From the NCBI GenBank assembly GCA_003447785.1, contig DLYJ01000134.1, positions 1 through 9,798 of the forward strand: a stretch of 9,798 nt of DNA, read 5' to 3'. This document shows, piece by piece, positions 1 through 5,195 of the stretch (position 1 is the first letter of the stretch; every line of letters begins with the position of its first letter). A program made the position numbers and the translations under genes. A model generated the notes under the pieces. It ran no database searches, was not told the DNA's origin, and was given only the letters and a program-made list of their open reading frames with translations. This DNA comes from Treponema sp. (GTDB lineage: Bacteria; Spirochaetota; Spirochaetia; Treponematales; Treponemataceae).

Positions 1-867
1 AATGTAATCGGCTCAATCAGTGCAGGCGTAGATGTTGTAGAAAATGAATTGAAAACGATTGAACGTAAAATCTCGGATCAGGGCGGTGCAATTCAGCAGT
101 CGTCAACATCCATCGAAGAGATTTCTTCAAATATAAACTCAGTAAACAGCACCGTAGAAAAAATCTCGGCAGAATACGATAAGCTGGTTGCAGAGTCAGA
201 AAACGGTAAGGCCAAGCAGGCTCTGGTAACCGAGCAGGTTGCCCGGATTTCCGAACAGAGTGCAAGCCTTAACCTTGCAAACCAGGCAATTGCACAGATT
301 GCTTCCCAGACAAACCTCCTGGCAATGAACGCCGCAATCGAAGCGGCTCACGCGGGAGAAGCAGGTGCAGGTTTTGCCGTAGTTGCTGACGAAATCCGTA
401 AACTTGCAGAAACTTCTGCAAAGCAGTCCGGCGAAATCAAAAAACTTTTGAGCAACGTAACGACTTCAATTTCCGAAATCGGCGAGTCGTCTGCCGTTTC
501 TGCCCAGTCCTTCAGGATTGTGGGCGAACGGATTTCCGAGATGGACGGCCTGATGAAAGAAATTTACAGCGGAATGGGCGAACAGCAGAGTGCCGCAAAA
601 AGCATCCTCGAAACCATGCACCTGTTGAATTCAACAACGGATTCCCTGACAGATGCTTCACAGAAAATGCTGGGCGAAAGTTCAAAACTCTTTGACCGCA
701 TCAAGGACTTTAACCAGATGACACATCATGCCCGTGAACTTTCTGCAAACGTTTCTTTCTCAATGGCAGAAATGAAAGGTACGGCAAAGTCTGTAATTGA
801 TTCAAATACAAAGAATAACGACGCAGTTAATTCCCTTGTAGACATGATTAAAGGATTTACGGTTTAA
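1..867 (+). CDS. Methyl-accepting chemotaxis protein, C-terminal part
   Basis: This is the cytoplasmic signalling end of a chemoreceptor, which relays ligand state to CheA/CheW at the polar array. The frame is open from base 1, so the N-terminal sensor, membrane segments and HAMP lie outside the window; 288 residues are visible. The highly conserved hairpin tip, around residues 98-125, contains [18 protein letters not shown] followed by [16 protein letters not shown], which is diagnostic of the MCP signal domain. The flanks are Ser/Ala/Glu/Gln-rich heptad helices typical of the adaptation regions. The C-terminus ends MIKGFTV with no NWETF-like CheR tether. A TTG at 49 could be mistaken for a start, but the reading frame continues upstream with similar helical sequence. 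The ligand cannot be told from this part. Confidence 0.95.
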   Translation, partial: NVIGSISAGVDVVENELKTIERKISDQGGAIQQSSTSIEEISSNINSVNSTVEKISAEYDKLVAESENGKAKQALVTEQVARISEQSASLNLANQAIAQIASQTNLLAMNAAIEAAHAGEAGAGFAVVADEIRKLAETSAKQSGEIKKLLSNVTTSISEIGESSAVSAQSFRIVGERISEMDGLMKEIYSGMGEQQSAAKSILETMHLLNSTTDSLTDASQKMLGESSKLFDRIKDFNQMTHHARELSANVSFSMAEMKGTAKSVIDSNTKNNDAVNSLVDMIKGFTV

Positions 868-872
868 ATCCC

Positions 873-898
873 ATTACCCTATTGACATAGTAGGTAAT
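873..898. promoter_or_regulatory. Rrf2/CymR-like operator over the cysK promoter
   Basis: ATTACC (873-878) and GGTAAT (893-898) form a perfect 6-bp inverted repeat around an inner CTAT/ATAG pair, and the whole site covers the -35 box TTGACA. The arrangement resembles Rrf2-family (CymR/IscR-type) sites that control cysteine and Fe-S genes in other bacteria. That resemblance is from memory of the motif style, not a matrix score. Placement upstream of cysK fits sulfur-responsive repression. Confidence 0.5.
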
Positions 899-910
899 TC
901 GTTGTATAAA
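882..910 (+). promoter_or_regulatory. Strong sigma-70-type promoter of cysK
   Basis: The -35 box TTGACA (882-887) is separated by exactly 17 bp from the -10 box TATAAA (905-910). Transcription would start near 917, leaving a leader of about 120 nt before cysK. This is the best promoter match in the left block. Confidence 0.8.
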
Positions 911-916
911 TGAATT

Positions 917-1037
917 ATAATCTGATTTAGGGTTTATTACAAACCCTAAAAACGGCGAAGTCAAGGCTTTAAGCGCATGCGTGCCTTGACTCGATGTATT
1001 ACAATACCGCAGACGCGGGTTTTTAATGGAGGATGCT
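917..1037 (+). promoter_or_regulatory. Structured 5' leader of cysK, possible attenuator
   Basis: The predicted leader holds stacked stems. A perfect 10-bp stem, TTTAGGGTTT (926-935) with AAACCCTAAA (941-950), has a 5-nt loop. An 8-bp stem, GTCAAGGC (960-967) with GCCTTGAC (983-990), has a loop containing CGCATGCG. A small GTATT/AATAC stem lies at 996-1007. Last comes CCGC-AGAC-GCGG (1007-1018) running into five T residues (1020-1024), only 13 nt before the start codon. The last element resembles a short intrinsic terminator directly ahead of the GGAGG ribosome site (1028-1032). No known riboswitch class was recognised; a T-box was considered and not supported. Confidence 0.5.
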
Positions 1038-1970
1038 ATGTCAAAAATTTATACTGCTGTGGACCAGCTTATCGGTCACACACCTTTGATTGAATTCAAG
1101 AATCTCGAAAAAGAACTTGGTCTCAAGGCAAAACTTGTTGCAAAACTTGAATATTTAAATCCGGCCGGCTCGGTAAAAGACCGCGTTGCAAGACAGATGC
1201 TTGATGACGCAGAAAAAGCCGGCAAATTGAAGAAGGATTCGGTTATTATCGAACCTACATCGGGCAATACAGGAATCGGTCTTGCTTCTGTTGCAGCAGG
1301 ACGTGGTTACCGCGTAATCATCGTAATGCCGGACACAATGTCTGTTGAACGCCGCCAGCTTATGAAGGCTTACGGCGCAGAACTCGTTCTGACAGAAGGT
1401 GCAAAAGGCATGAAGGGCGCCATCGCAAAGGCTGAGGAACTTTCAAAAACAATCCCGAACAGCTTTATTCCTGGTCAGTTTGTAAACCCGTCAAATCCAA
1501 AGGCACATCTTCTTACAACCGGCCCGGAAATCTGGGAAGACACAGACGGCAAGGTTGATATTTTTGTTGCAGGTGTCGGAACCGGCGGTACAATCACAGG
1601 CGTCGGCCAGTACCTCAAAAAACAGAAACCGGAAGTTCAGATTGTTGCAGTTGAACCAAAAACTTCAGCCGTACTTTCAGGACAGGCCGCAGGCCCGCAC
1701 GGTCTCCAGGGAATCGGTGCAGGCTTTATTCCAGACGTTCTGGATACAAAGGTTTATGACAAGATTATCCCGGTTGCAAACGACGAAGCATACGCTGCAG
1801 GAAAACTTGCAGGTAAAAAGGAAGGTGTCCTCGTAGGAATTTCTTCCGGGGCAGCCCTCCACGCCGCAATCCAGCTTGCAAAACTTCCGGAAAATGAAGG
1901 AAAGACAATCGTAGTTCTTCTTCCGGACACAGGTGACAGATATCTTTCTACACCATTGTTTCAAGACTAA
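1038..1970 (+). CDS. cysK: Cysteine synthase A (O-acetylserine sulfhydrylase)
   Basis: This PLP enzyme condenses O-acetylserine with sulfide to give cysteine and acetate in the cytoplasm. The 310-residue length is normal for the family. Visible landmarks are GHTPLIEF near the N-terminus; [11 protein letters not shown] with the PLP-binding lysine at K47; [11 protein letters not shown], the substrate loop; [10 protein letters not shown], the phosphate-binding glycine loop; VGISSGAA near the C-terminus; and the typical ending [15 protein letters not shown] chose the ATG at 1038 because GGAGG (1028-1032) sits 5 nt upstream and the protein then begins [16 protein letters not shown]; the ATG at 1026 lies at the ribosome site itself. 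The gene is preceded by a strong promoter, an Rrf2-like operator and a structured leader, so its expression is probably tied to sulfur supply. The plain cysteine synthase is favoured over cystathionine beta-synthase because no CBS domains follow. Confidence 0.95.
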   Translation: MSKIYTAVDQLIGHTPLIEFKNLEKELGLKAKLVAKLEYLNPAGSVKDRVARQMLDDAEKAGKLKKDSVIIEPTSGNTGIGLASVAAGRGYRVIIVMPDTMSVERRQLMKAYGAELVLTEGAKGMKGAIAKAEELSKTIPNSFIPGQFVNPSNPKAHLLTTGPEIWEDTDGKVDIFVAGVGTGGTITGVGQYLKKQKPEVQIVAVEPKTSAVLSGQAAGPHGLQGIGAGFIPDVLDTKVYDKIIPVANDEAYAAGKLAGKKEGVLVGISSGAALHAAIQLAKLPENEGKTIVVLLPDTGDRYLSTPLFQD

Positions 1971-1984
1971 AAATCCGCTATTAT
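1956..1984 (+). promoter_or_regulatory. Possible promoter giving a leaderless folE2 transcript
   Basis: TTGTTT (1956-1961) lies 17 bp from TATTAT (1979-1984), overlapping the end of cysK. The -10 box ends 7 nt before the folE2 ATG, so transcription would begin at or next to the start codon. No Shine-Dalgarno sequence is visible upstream of that ATG, which agrees with leaderless translation. Read-through from cysK is an alternative source of transcript. The 4-bp inverted repeat CGCT/AGCG brackets the -10 box. Confidence 0.45.
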
Positions 1985-1991
1985 AAGCGTG

Positions 1992-2915
1992 ATGATTGAT
2001 ATTCAAAATAGCGCCGATCATCGTGAAGTTCCACTTCAGAAGGTCGGCGTTAAAAACGTAAAATACCCGGTCCAGGTACTGGATAAAAATAAAAAAACTC
2101 AAAACACAAACGCAACGGTTAATCTGTTTGTTAACCTTCCTCATAATTTTAAAGGCACCCACATGAGCCGCTTTATCGAGGTGTTCCACAAGTATCATAC
2201 AGATATTTCAATGAACAACTTTCTCGACATGCTGGAAGAAATCCGAAAAAAACTTGATGCAGAACGCGCCTTTGGCAGGATCACTTTTCCATACTTCATA
2301 GAAAAAAAAGCCCCGGTTTCCCAAAGTTCAGGACTCATGGAATATACATGCAGCTATGAAGGCGAAGTTAATTCAATTCGTAATGAGGGGGAAGCCTTCC
2401 CCTGCGCGTCCGCTTCGCCGGCCGCTACCCCTTCTGCGGGCTCAGACGGTTCAGGCATAGCCTTCACCGAGACTCGCTCAAAACTCTCCTCGAGAGTTTT
2501 GCCGGCTTCGCCGTTGCTCCCTACCCGCAACGCCCGCTTTTTTATTTCGATAAAGGTGCCGGTTGCAACTTTGTGCCCGTGTTCAAAAGCAATCAGTGAC
2601 TACGGCGCTCACAACCAGCGCGGCTTTGTAAAAGTTAAGCTTTTGTACTCAAAATTTTTCTGGATAGAAGATGTAATTCAAATGATAGAATCCTGCGCTT
2701 CAACTCCGCTGTACACAGTTCTCAAACGACAGGACGAAAAATTTGTAACGGAACACGCCTACGACAATCCGCGCTTTGTAGAAGATGTCGTCCGCGAAGT
2801 ATACCTGGGACTCAAAAAAATGGAATTCACCTGGTTTACAGTAGAAGCCGAAACAGAAGAATCAATTCATTTTCATAACGCCTACGCGTATGCGGAGTAT
2901 TCGGCAGAAAACTAA
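1992..2915 (+). CDS. folE2: GTP cyclohydrolase I type B (FolE2) with an in-frame insertion
   Basis: FolE2 converts GTP to 7,8-dihydroneopterin triphosphate, the first step towards folate and queuosine-type compounds; the type B enzyme can use metals other than zinc. The N-terminus (GVKNVKYPVQVLD) and centre (NLPHNFKGTHMSRFIEVF) are typical. The catalytic segment LCPCSKAISDYGAHNQRG carries C195, C197 and H207, and the C-terminal half is complete. The protein has 307 residues. Residues 132-182 form a Ser/Pro/Ala-rich stretch absent from the family and encoded by a GC-rich repeat; removing it leaves 256 residues, a normal size, and the reading frame is unbroken. The insertion falls between CSYEGEVNSIRN and the strand FFISIKVPVATL. 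ATG 1992 is preferred to GTG 1989; neither has a clear ribosome site. Whether the enzyme tolerates the insertion is not shown by sequence. Confidence 0.92.
   Translation: MIDIQNSADHREVPLQKVGVKNVKYPVQVLDKNKKTQNTNATVNLFVNLPHNFKGTHMSRFIEVFHKYHTDISMNNFLDMLEEIRKKLDAERAFGRITFPYFIEKKAPVSQSSGLMEYTCSYEGEVNSIRNEGEAFPCASASPAATPSAGSDGSGIAFTETRSKLSSRVLPASPLLPTRNARFFISIKVPVATLCPCSKAISDYGAHNQRGFVKVKLLYSKFFWIEDVIQMIESCASTPLYTVLKRQDEKFVTEHAYDNPRFVEDVVREVYLGLKKMEFTWFTVEAETEESIHFHNAYAYAEYSAEN
2385..2537. repeat. GC-rich repeat inserted in frame within folE2
   Basis: This 153-bp (51-codon) block differs sharply from the surrounding gene in base composition. It contains a GGGGAA-GCC-TTCCCC hairpin (2388-2402) at its left edge and a perfect 10-bp stem, CAAAACTCTC (2479-2488) with GAGAGTTTTG (2492-2501), near its middle-right. 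It shares the 12-mer GTTTTGCCGGCT (2496-2507) with the hairpin after parE and 11 of those bases with the hairpin after folE2. It encodes no residues expected for FolE2. The features fit a dispersed palindromic repeat that can be read as protein, comparable in principle to Rickettsia palindromic elements. Exact borders are inferred from the protein family. Confidence 0.75.
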
Positions 2916-2937
2916 CCGTGCCGTTTTGCCGGCCCGG
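2916..2937. repeat. Stop-codon-linked hairpin repeat, copy 1
   Basis: CCGTGCCG (2916-2923) pairs with CGGCCCGG (2930-2937) over 7 of 8 positions across the loop TTTTGC. It begins on the base after the folE2 stop codon. The same element follows the parE stop at 5524-5545 with two base changes. It could end or protect the folE2 transcript, although no T-run follows. Confidence 0.65.
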
Positions 2938-3005
2938 ATGAATAAGTTTTCCCCGGCGGCAGCTGGAGAGTTGACAGGAATTTGTTTTATATGGTTTCCA
3001 AATTA

Positions 3006-3014
3006 TGATATAAT
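3006..3014 (+). promoter_or_regulatory. Extended -10 promoter of the DUF3791/DUF3990 module
   Basis: TGATATAAT (3006-3014) is a perfect extended -10 box (TGnTATAAT). The matching -35 region TTTATA (2986-2991) is weak, as expected when the extended -10 is used. A TTGACA at 2971-2976 is too far away to pair with it. Transcription would start near 3021, and AGGA (3022-3025) precedes the ATG at 3033 by 7 nt, so the leader is very short. Confidence 0.65.
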
Positions 3015-3032
3015 AAACGTCAGGAACAAACT

Positions 3033-3251
3033 ATGAACGAAAGTCAGCAGATTTTGTTTATGCAGATACGGATTTTACGCATGATGGCCGAAAGAAACGC
3101 AATTTCCTTGAAACAGGCGGCAGAAATATTTGCTGAGTATAATGTGCTGCCTTTTATCCGCGAGGGGTTTGGTATTTTTCATGTCGAAGGTGATGATGCA
3201 GTTTTTGAAGAAGTAAAAGCCTATCTGCAATCCAAAGGGGCTGCTGTATGA
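3033..3251 (+). CDS. DUF3791 family protein, putative antitoxin-like partner
   Basis: This 72-residue, mostly helical protein resembles the DUF3791 family: QQILFMQIRILRMMAERN, then the helix KQAAEIFAEYNVLPFIREG, and a short C-terminal part (FHVEGDDAVFEEVKAYLQ). DUF3791 genes are commonly found directly upstream of DUF3990 genes, and that holds here. The stop codon overlaps the next start (ATGA, 3248-3251), so the two are translationally coupled. A role in neutralising or chaperoning the downstream ADP-ribosyltransferase-like protein is inferred from this arrangement and size and has not been shown. The start is supported by AGGA 7 nt upstream and an extended -10 promoter. Confidence 0.8.
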   Translation: MNESQQILFMQIRILRMMAERNAISLKQAAEIFAEYNVLPFIREGFGIFHVEGDDAVFEEVKAYLQSKGAAV

Positions 3252-3814
3252 AAAACTTAGAAGACGGAATGATTCTGTATCACGGAAGTTATTGTGTTGT
3301 AAAAAATCCTGATTTAGAAAAATGCGCAATGTATAAGGATTTTGGCCGTGGTTTTTATCTTACAACTTCAAAGGAGCAGGCAAAGTCGTTTGCTAAGATT
3401 TCTGCAACTAAAGCCAAATCAAAAGGTCTTATCCCTCAAAGTGAAAAGTATGCAAATATTTCATTTTACAAAGTATCTGGAGCAGCTAAACTCAACAGTT
3501 TTATTTTTGAAACTGCTGATACGGACTGGCTTCATTGTATTGTTGCACACAGAAAAGATAATATTTTTACCGATATAAAAAAATCAATGAAGTTCTATGA
3601 TGTGATTTCCGGCAAAATTGCTAATGATGATACTAACGCTACGATTATTGCATACATGGGAAATCTCTACGGTCAAATGGGCAGTGAACAGGCTGATAAA
3701 ATGTGCATAAGTTTATTGCTTCCAGAACGTCTGCAAGACCAGTTTTGTTTTAGAACTGAAAAGGCACTCTCCACACTTGAGTATTTAAAAAGTGAAAGAG
3801 TTAGTTTGGAGTAA
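3248..3814 (+). CDS. DUF3990 family protein, ADP-ribosyltransferase-like putative toxin
   Basis: This 188-residue protein matches DUF3990, a family I place with the ADP-ribosyltransferase fold. The N-terminal strand ILYHGSYCVV (residues 9-18) supplies a candidate NAD-contacting H12. DFGRGFYLTTSKEQAKSFA (31-49) corresponds to the second NAD-site strand with Y37. A C-terminal strand, DQFCFRTEKAL (164-174), carries E171 as a candidate catalytic glutamate. These assignments are by analogy with other ARTs. No signal peptide or membrane segment is seen, so it should act in the cytoplasm. It lies between two small genes in one transcript, coupled to both: a 4-bp overlap upstream and a 3-bp gap downstream. 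A toxin that ADP-ribosylates a host target is the leading idea; the target is unknown. Confidence 0.8.
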   Translation: MKNLEDGMILYHGSYCVVKNPDLEKCAMYKDFGRGFYLTTSKEQAKSFAKISATKAKSKGLIPQSEKYANISFYKVSGAAKLNSFIFETADTDWLHCIVAHRKDNIFTDIKKSMKFYDVISGKIANDDTNATIIAYMGNLYGQMGSEQADKMCISLLLPERLQDQFCFRTEKALSTLEYLKSERVSLE

Positions 3815-3817
3815 TTT

Positions 3818-4027
3818 ATGCCGAATGAAAAAACATTATTAGCAATGGACCTTACTGCAATGATGGCCGTAGAACAGCTGGCAGATGAAACAAAACAACC
3901 TGAGGAAAAAGTTCTTCTGGATTTTATGGAATCCAATGCCGCAAAAATGCTTTATGATGATTCAACAAAACTCTGGTGGGACGGCCCGGCTGTAGCGGCA
4001 GAAGAATTTAAGAGTGAGAAAGAATAA
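3818..4027 (+). CDS. Small acidic helical protein, third member of the DUF3990 module
   Basis: This 69-residue protein begins MPNEKTLLAMDLTAMMAVEQ and ends with the motif LYDDSTKLWWDGPAVAAEEF. I recall similar short proteins with an LWW-GP motif after DUF3990 genes, but I cannot name a family with confidence. The start is well supported: GGAG (3808-3811) lies 6 nt upstream, embedded in the end of the DUF3990 gene. It is acidic overall, which suits an antitoxin or toxin-binding subunit. The last 38 coding bases (3982-4019) recur, without a gene, after parE at 5538-5575, which suggests that a second copy of this gene end once lay there. Function is inferred from context only. Confidence 0.7.
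   Translation: MPNEKTLLAMDLTAMMAVEQLADETKQPEEKVLLDFMESNAAKMLYDDSTKLWWDGPAVAAEEFKSEKE
3982..4019 (+). repeat. 38-bp repeat, coding copy
   Basis: This stretch encodes the C-terminal residues of the small third gene (GPAVAAEEFKSE region). It matches 5538-5575 in the same orientation with a single difference (C at 3986, T at 5542). Confidence 0.85.
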
Positions 4028-4033
4028 CTGCAG

Positions 4034-4057
4034 AGCCCCCCACACGCGGGTGCTTTT
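4034..4057 (+). terminator. Weak terminator-like hairpin after the DUF3990 module
   Basis: AGC (4034-4036) and CCC (4038-4040) can pair with GGG (4048-4050) and GCT (4052-4054), with one mismatch between them and a T-run ending at 4057. The stem is short, so termination is uncertain; its position directly after the operon supports the call. Confidence 0.35.
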
Positions 4058-4076
4058 CTAATACGACCTTTTAAAA

Positions 4077-4122
4077 TTGACAAATGATAGAAGTTGTAGT
4101 AGGTTGTAGTTGGAGGTAGTAA
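4077..4122 (+). promoter_or_regulatory. relB-yoeB promoter with three phased direct repeats
   Basis: TTGACA (4077-4082) provides a consensus -35 box; a -10 at 4100-4105 (TAGGTT, 17-bp spacer) is poor. Over and beyond it lie three 10-bp tandem units: GTTGTAGTAG (4093-4102), GTTGTAGTTG (4103-4112) and GAGGTAGTAA (4113-4122). A 10-bp period puts the units on one helix face, as expected for cooperative binding by a dimeric ribbon-helix-helix repressor such as RelB. The last unit also contains the ribosome binding site GGAGGT. Confidence 0.55.
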
Positions 4123-4124
4123 AT

Positions 4125-4385
4125 ATGACTACAATTTCTGCAAAAATTGAAAACAGTGATAAAAGTTTGTTCGAGAGCATAATTAATTCAATTGGACTGA
4201 ATGTTTCGACAGCAATAACTGCTTTCGTCAAGGCAACAATTCGTGAAAACGGAATCCCATTTGAATTAAAAGCATCAGACGATCCCTATATATATTCTGA
4301 AGAAAATATGAAATATCTCCGTGAAAGTATAGCTCAAATAGAAAATGGGAAGGGTAAGGTCCATGAATTGATGGAGAATTTTTGA
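4125..4385 (+). CDS. relB: RelB/DinJ family antitoxin
   Basis: This 86-residue antitoxin is expected to bind and neutralise the downstream YoeB-like RNase and to repress its own operon. The N-terminal third (TTISAKIENSDKSLFESII) followed by the helix NVSTAITAFVKATIRENGIPF is the usual RelB/DinJ ribbon-helix-helix. The C-terminal tail, YSEENMKYLRESIAQIENGK, is the toxin-wrapping part. I chose ATG 4125 because GGAGGT (4112-4117) sits 7 nt upstream; the TTG at 4110 overlaps that site and would add MEVVN. The stop TGA shares its last base with the toxin ATG (TGATG). Three phased direct repeats in the promoter are candidate operators for this protein. Confidence 0.9.
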   Translation: MTTISAKIENSDKSLFESIINSIGLNVSTAITAFVKATIRENGIPFELKASDDPYIYSEENMKYLRESIAQIENGKGKVHELMENF

Positions 4386-4657
4386 TGATAAAAGTTTGGG
4401 CTGATATTGCATGGGATGATTACTGTAAATTCTTTGAACTTCACCAGCAAAAACTCATAAAAATGGTTCATGAACTGATAAAAGATATTGAAAGAAATGG
4501 TGCAGACAAAGGTCGTGGACAACCAGAACCGCTGAAACATGAACTTTCAGGATATTATAGCCGTCGAATTGATTCTGCGAACAGACTTGTATATAAAGTT
4601 GACGGCGACACATTGAAAATTGTCCAATGTGGAAGTCATTATCATCAAGAAAAATAA
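4385..4657 (+). CDS. yoeB: YoeB/Txe family mRNA-cleaving toxin
   Basis: YoeB toxins cut mRNA in the ribosomal A site. The 90-residue length is normal. All expected active-site residues by alignment from memory with the E. coli protein are kept: E48 in GQPEPLKHELSG, R67 in SANRLVYKV and H85 in the C-terminal GSHYH. SGYYSRRID is another family signature. Five residues (HQEK after Y86) extend slightly beyond the usual end. The start is ATG 4385, coupled to relB by TGATG; the TTG at 4382 is a less likely alternative. Nothing suggests inactivation, so the pair appears functional. No clear terminator follows. Confidence 0.92.
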   Translation: MIKVWADIAWDDYCKFFELHQQKLIKMVHELIKDIERNGADKGRGQPEPLKHELSGYYSRRIDSANRLVYKVDGDTLKIVQCGSHYHQEK

Positions 4658-4773
4658 CCTAACAAGAGCTTCTTGCACTGCCTGATTTGTCGTAAGACTG
4701 GCGGCCGCAGAAAATAGACTGATTTGTCGTTTTCCAAAAAAAAACGTGGGAAAATGCACGGGCAGTAAAGTTA
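4658..4773. other. Gene-free spacer with short repeats
   Basis: No coding region is supported here. A 12-bp direct repeat CTGATTTGTCGT occurs at 4682-4693 and 4719-4730. ACTGCC (4677-4682) and GGCAGT (4761-4766) are inverted and could close a large stem enclosing both repeats. TTTTCC (4730-4735) pairs with GGAAAA (4749-4754). CAAGA-GCT-TCTTG forms a small hairpin just after yoeB. The function is unknown. Confidence 0.6.
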
Positions 4774-4866
4774 AACTTTCCCGAACGGGAAAATCAATAT
4801 AAAAAGACTTTATTTATAATAATATTTTCCCGTTCGGGAAGATGAACCTGCGTTCAAAAAATTTGA
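4774..4866. repeat. 93-bp direct repeat with twin palindromes, copy A
   Basis: This matches 7072-7164 in the same orientation at 91 of 93 positions (differences at 4807 and 4861). It carries two palindromes, TTCCCGAACGGGAA (4778-4791) and TTCCCGTTCGGGAA (4827-4840), with centres 49 bp apart; together they make a 17-bp perfect inverted repeat. In copy B these are the hipB operators. Here the leftward -35 (4792-4797) is kept, but the -10 position reads TTAACT instead of TATACT and no hipB follows, so the leftward promoter is probably dead. The copy lies immediately upstream of the Phd-type antitoxin promoter. Confidence 0.95.
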
Positions 4867-4892
4867 TTATCTAGTCGGAATATGGTACCATA
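4863..4892 (+). promoter_or_regulatory. Promoter and palindromic operator of the Phd-ParE module
   Basis: TTGATT (4863-4868) lies 17 bp from TACCAT (4886-4891). A perfect 12-bp palindrome TATGGTACCATA (4881-4892) covers the -10 box. Phd/YefM antitoxins bind palindromes with a central GTAC, so this is a good autorepression site. The -35 box begins within the last bases of the 93-bp repeat. Confidence 0.65.
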
Positions 4893-4910
4893 AAAAGACT
4901 GGAGACAAAA

Positions 4911-5195
4911 ATGATTACAAATGTTCAGGAATGTATTAAACCGATTTCCTATATTAAAACTAATGCGGCAGATATGATGAATTTTGTTAATGACAGGAAA
5001 GAACCTGTTGTAATTACTCAAAACGGAGAATCACGGGCGGTTTTAATGGATGTAGAGTCCTATCAGGAAATGAAAAATGCCTTTAATCTGTTGAAAATCA
5101 TTCAGTTTTCCGGGCAGGATATAAAAGCAGGCAGATATAAACCGGCTTCCGAAGTTTTTGCAAATTTAAGAAGGAAATATAACTGTGAAAAATGA
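4911..5195 (+). CDS. Phd/YefM family antitoxin
   Basis: This 94-residue antitoxin pairs with the ParE/RelE-type toxin that follows. The family pattern is clear: KPISYIKTNAADMMNFVN, then RKEPVVITQNGESRAVLM, then DVESYQEMKNAF. The C-terminal tail (ASEVFANLRRKY) would bind the toxin. The ATG is preceded by GGAG (4901-4904) at a 6-nt spacing. It overlaps the toxin gene by 11 bp, giving translational coupling. The promoter holds a GTAC-centred palindrome that this protein probably binds, and the HipB-type operator repeat lies immediately upstream, so control by HipB in trans is possible. Confidence 0.9.
   Translation: MITNVQECIKPISYIKTNAADMMNFVNDRKEPVVITQNGESRAVLMDVESYQEMKNAFNLLKIIQFSGQDIKAGRYKPASEVFANLRRKYNCEK

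Noticed and set aside
996..1024. T-box-like ending before cysK (ACCGC...GCGGG then T-run)
   Set aside because: The leader is far too short for a T-box, and the conserved T-box sequence and specifier stem are absent. Kept only as a possible short attenuator.
1677..2198. 173-codon minus-strand open frame across the cysK/folE2 junction
   Set aside because: It lies opposite two well-supported genes, has no ribosome site or recognisable domain, and its composition is that of an antisense shadow.
2385..2537. folE2 as a pseudogene broken by the insertion
   Set aside because: The frame is open throughout, the insertion is a multiple of three bases, and all expected motifs on both sides are intact.
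2971..3014. TTGACA at 2971 as the -35 box for the DUF3791 module
   Set aside because: It is 32 bp from the TATAAT box, much too far; the extended -10 box explains the promoter better.
4657..4776. Possible integron attC site: ACCTAAC (4657-4663, RYYYAAC type) and GTTAAAC (4770-4776, GTTRRRY type) with ACTGCC/GGCAGT inner arms
   Set aside because: Both motifs are short and degenerate. The outer boxes pair at only four positions, no matching sites bracket the other TA modules, hipBA is inverted, and no integrase is in view. Chance is the simpler explanation.
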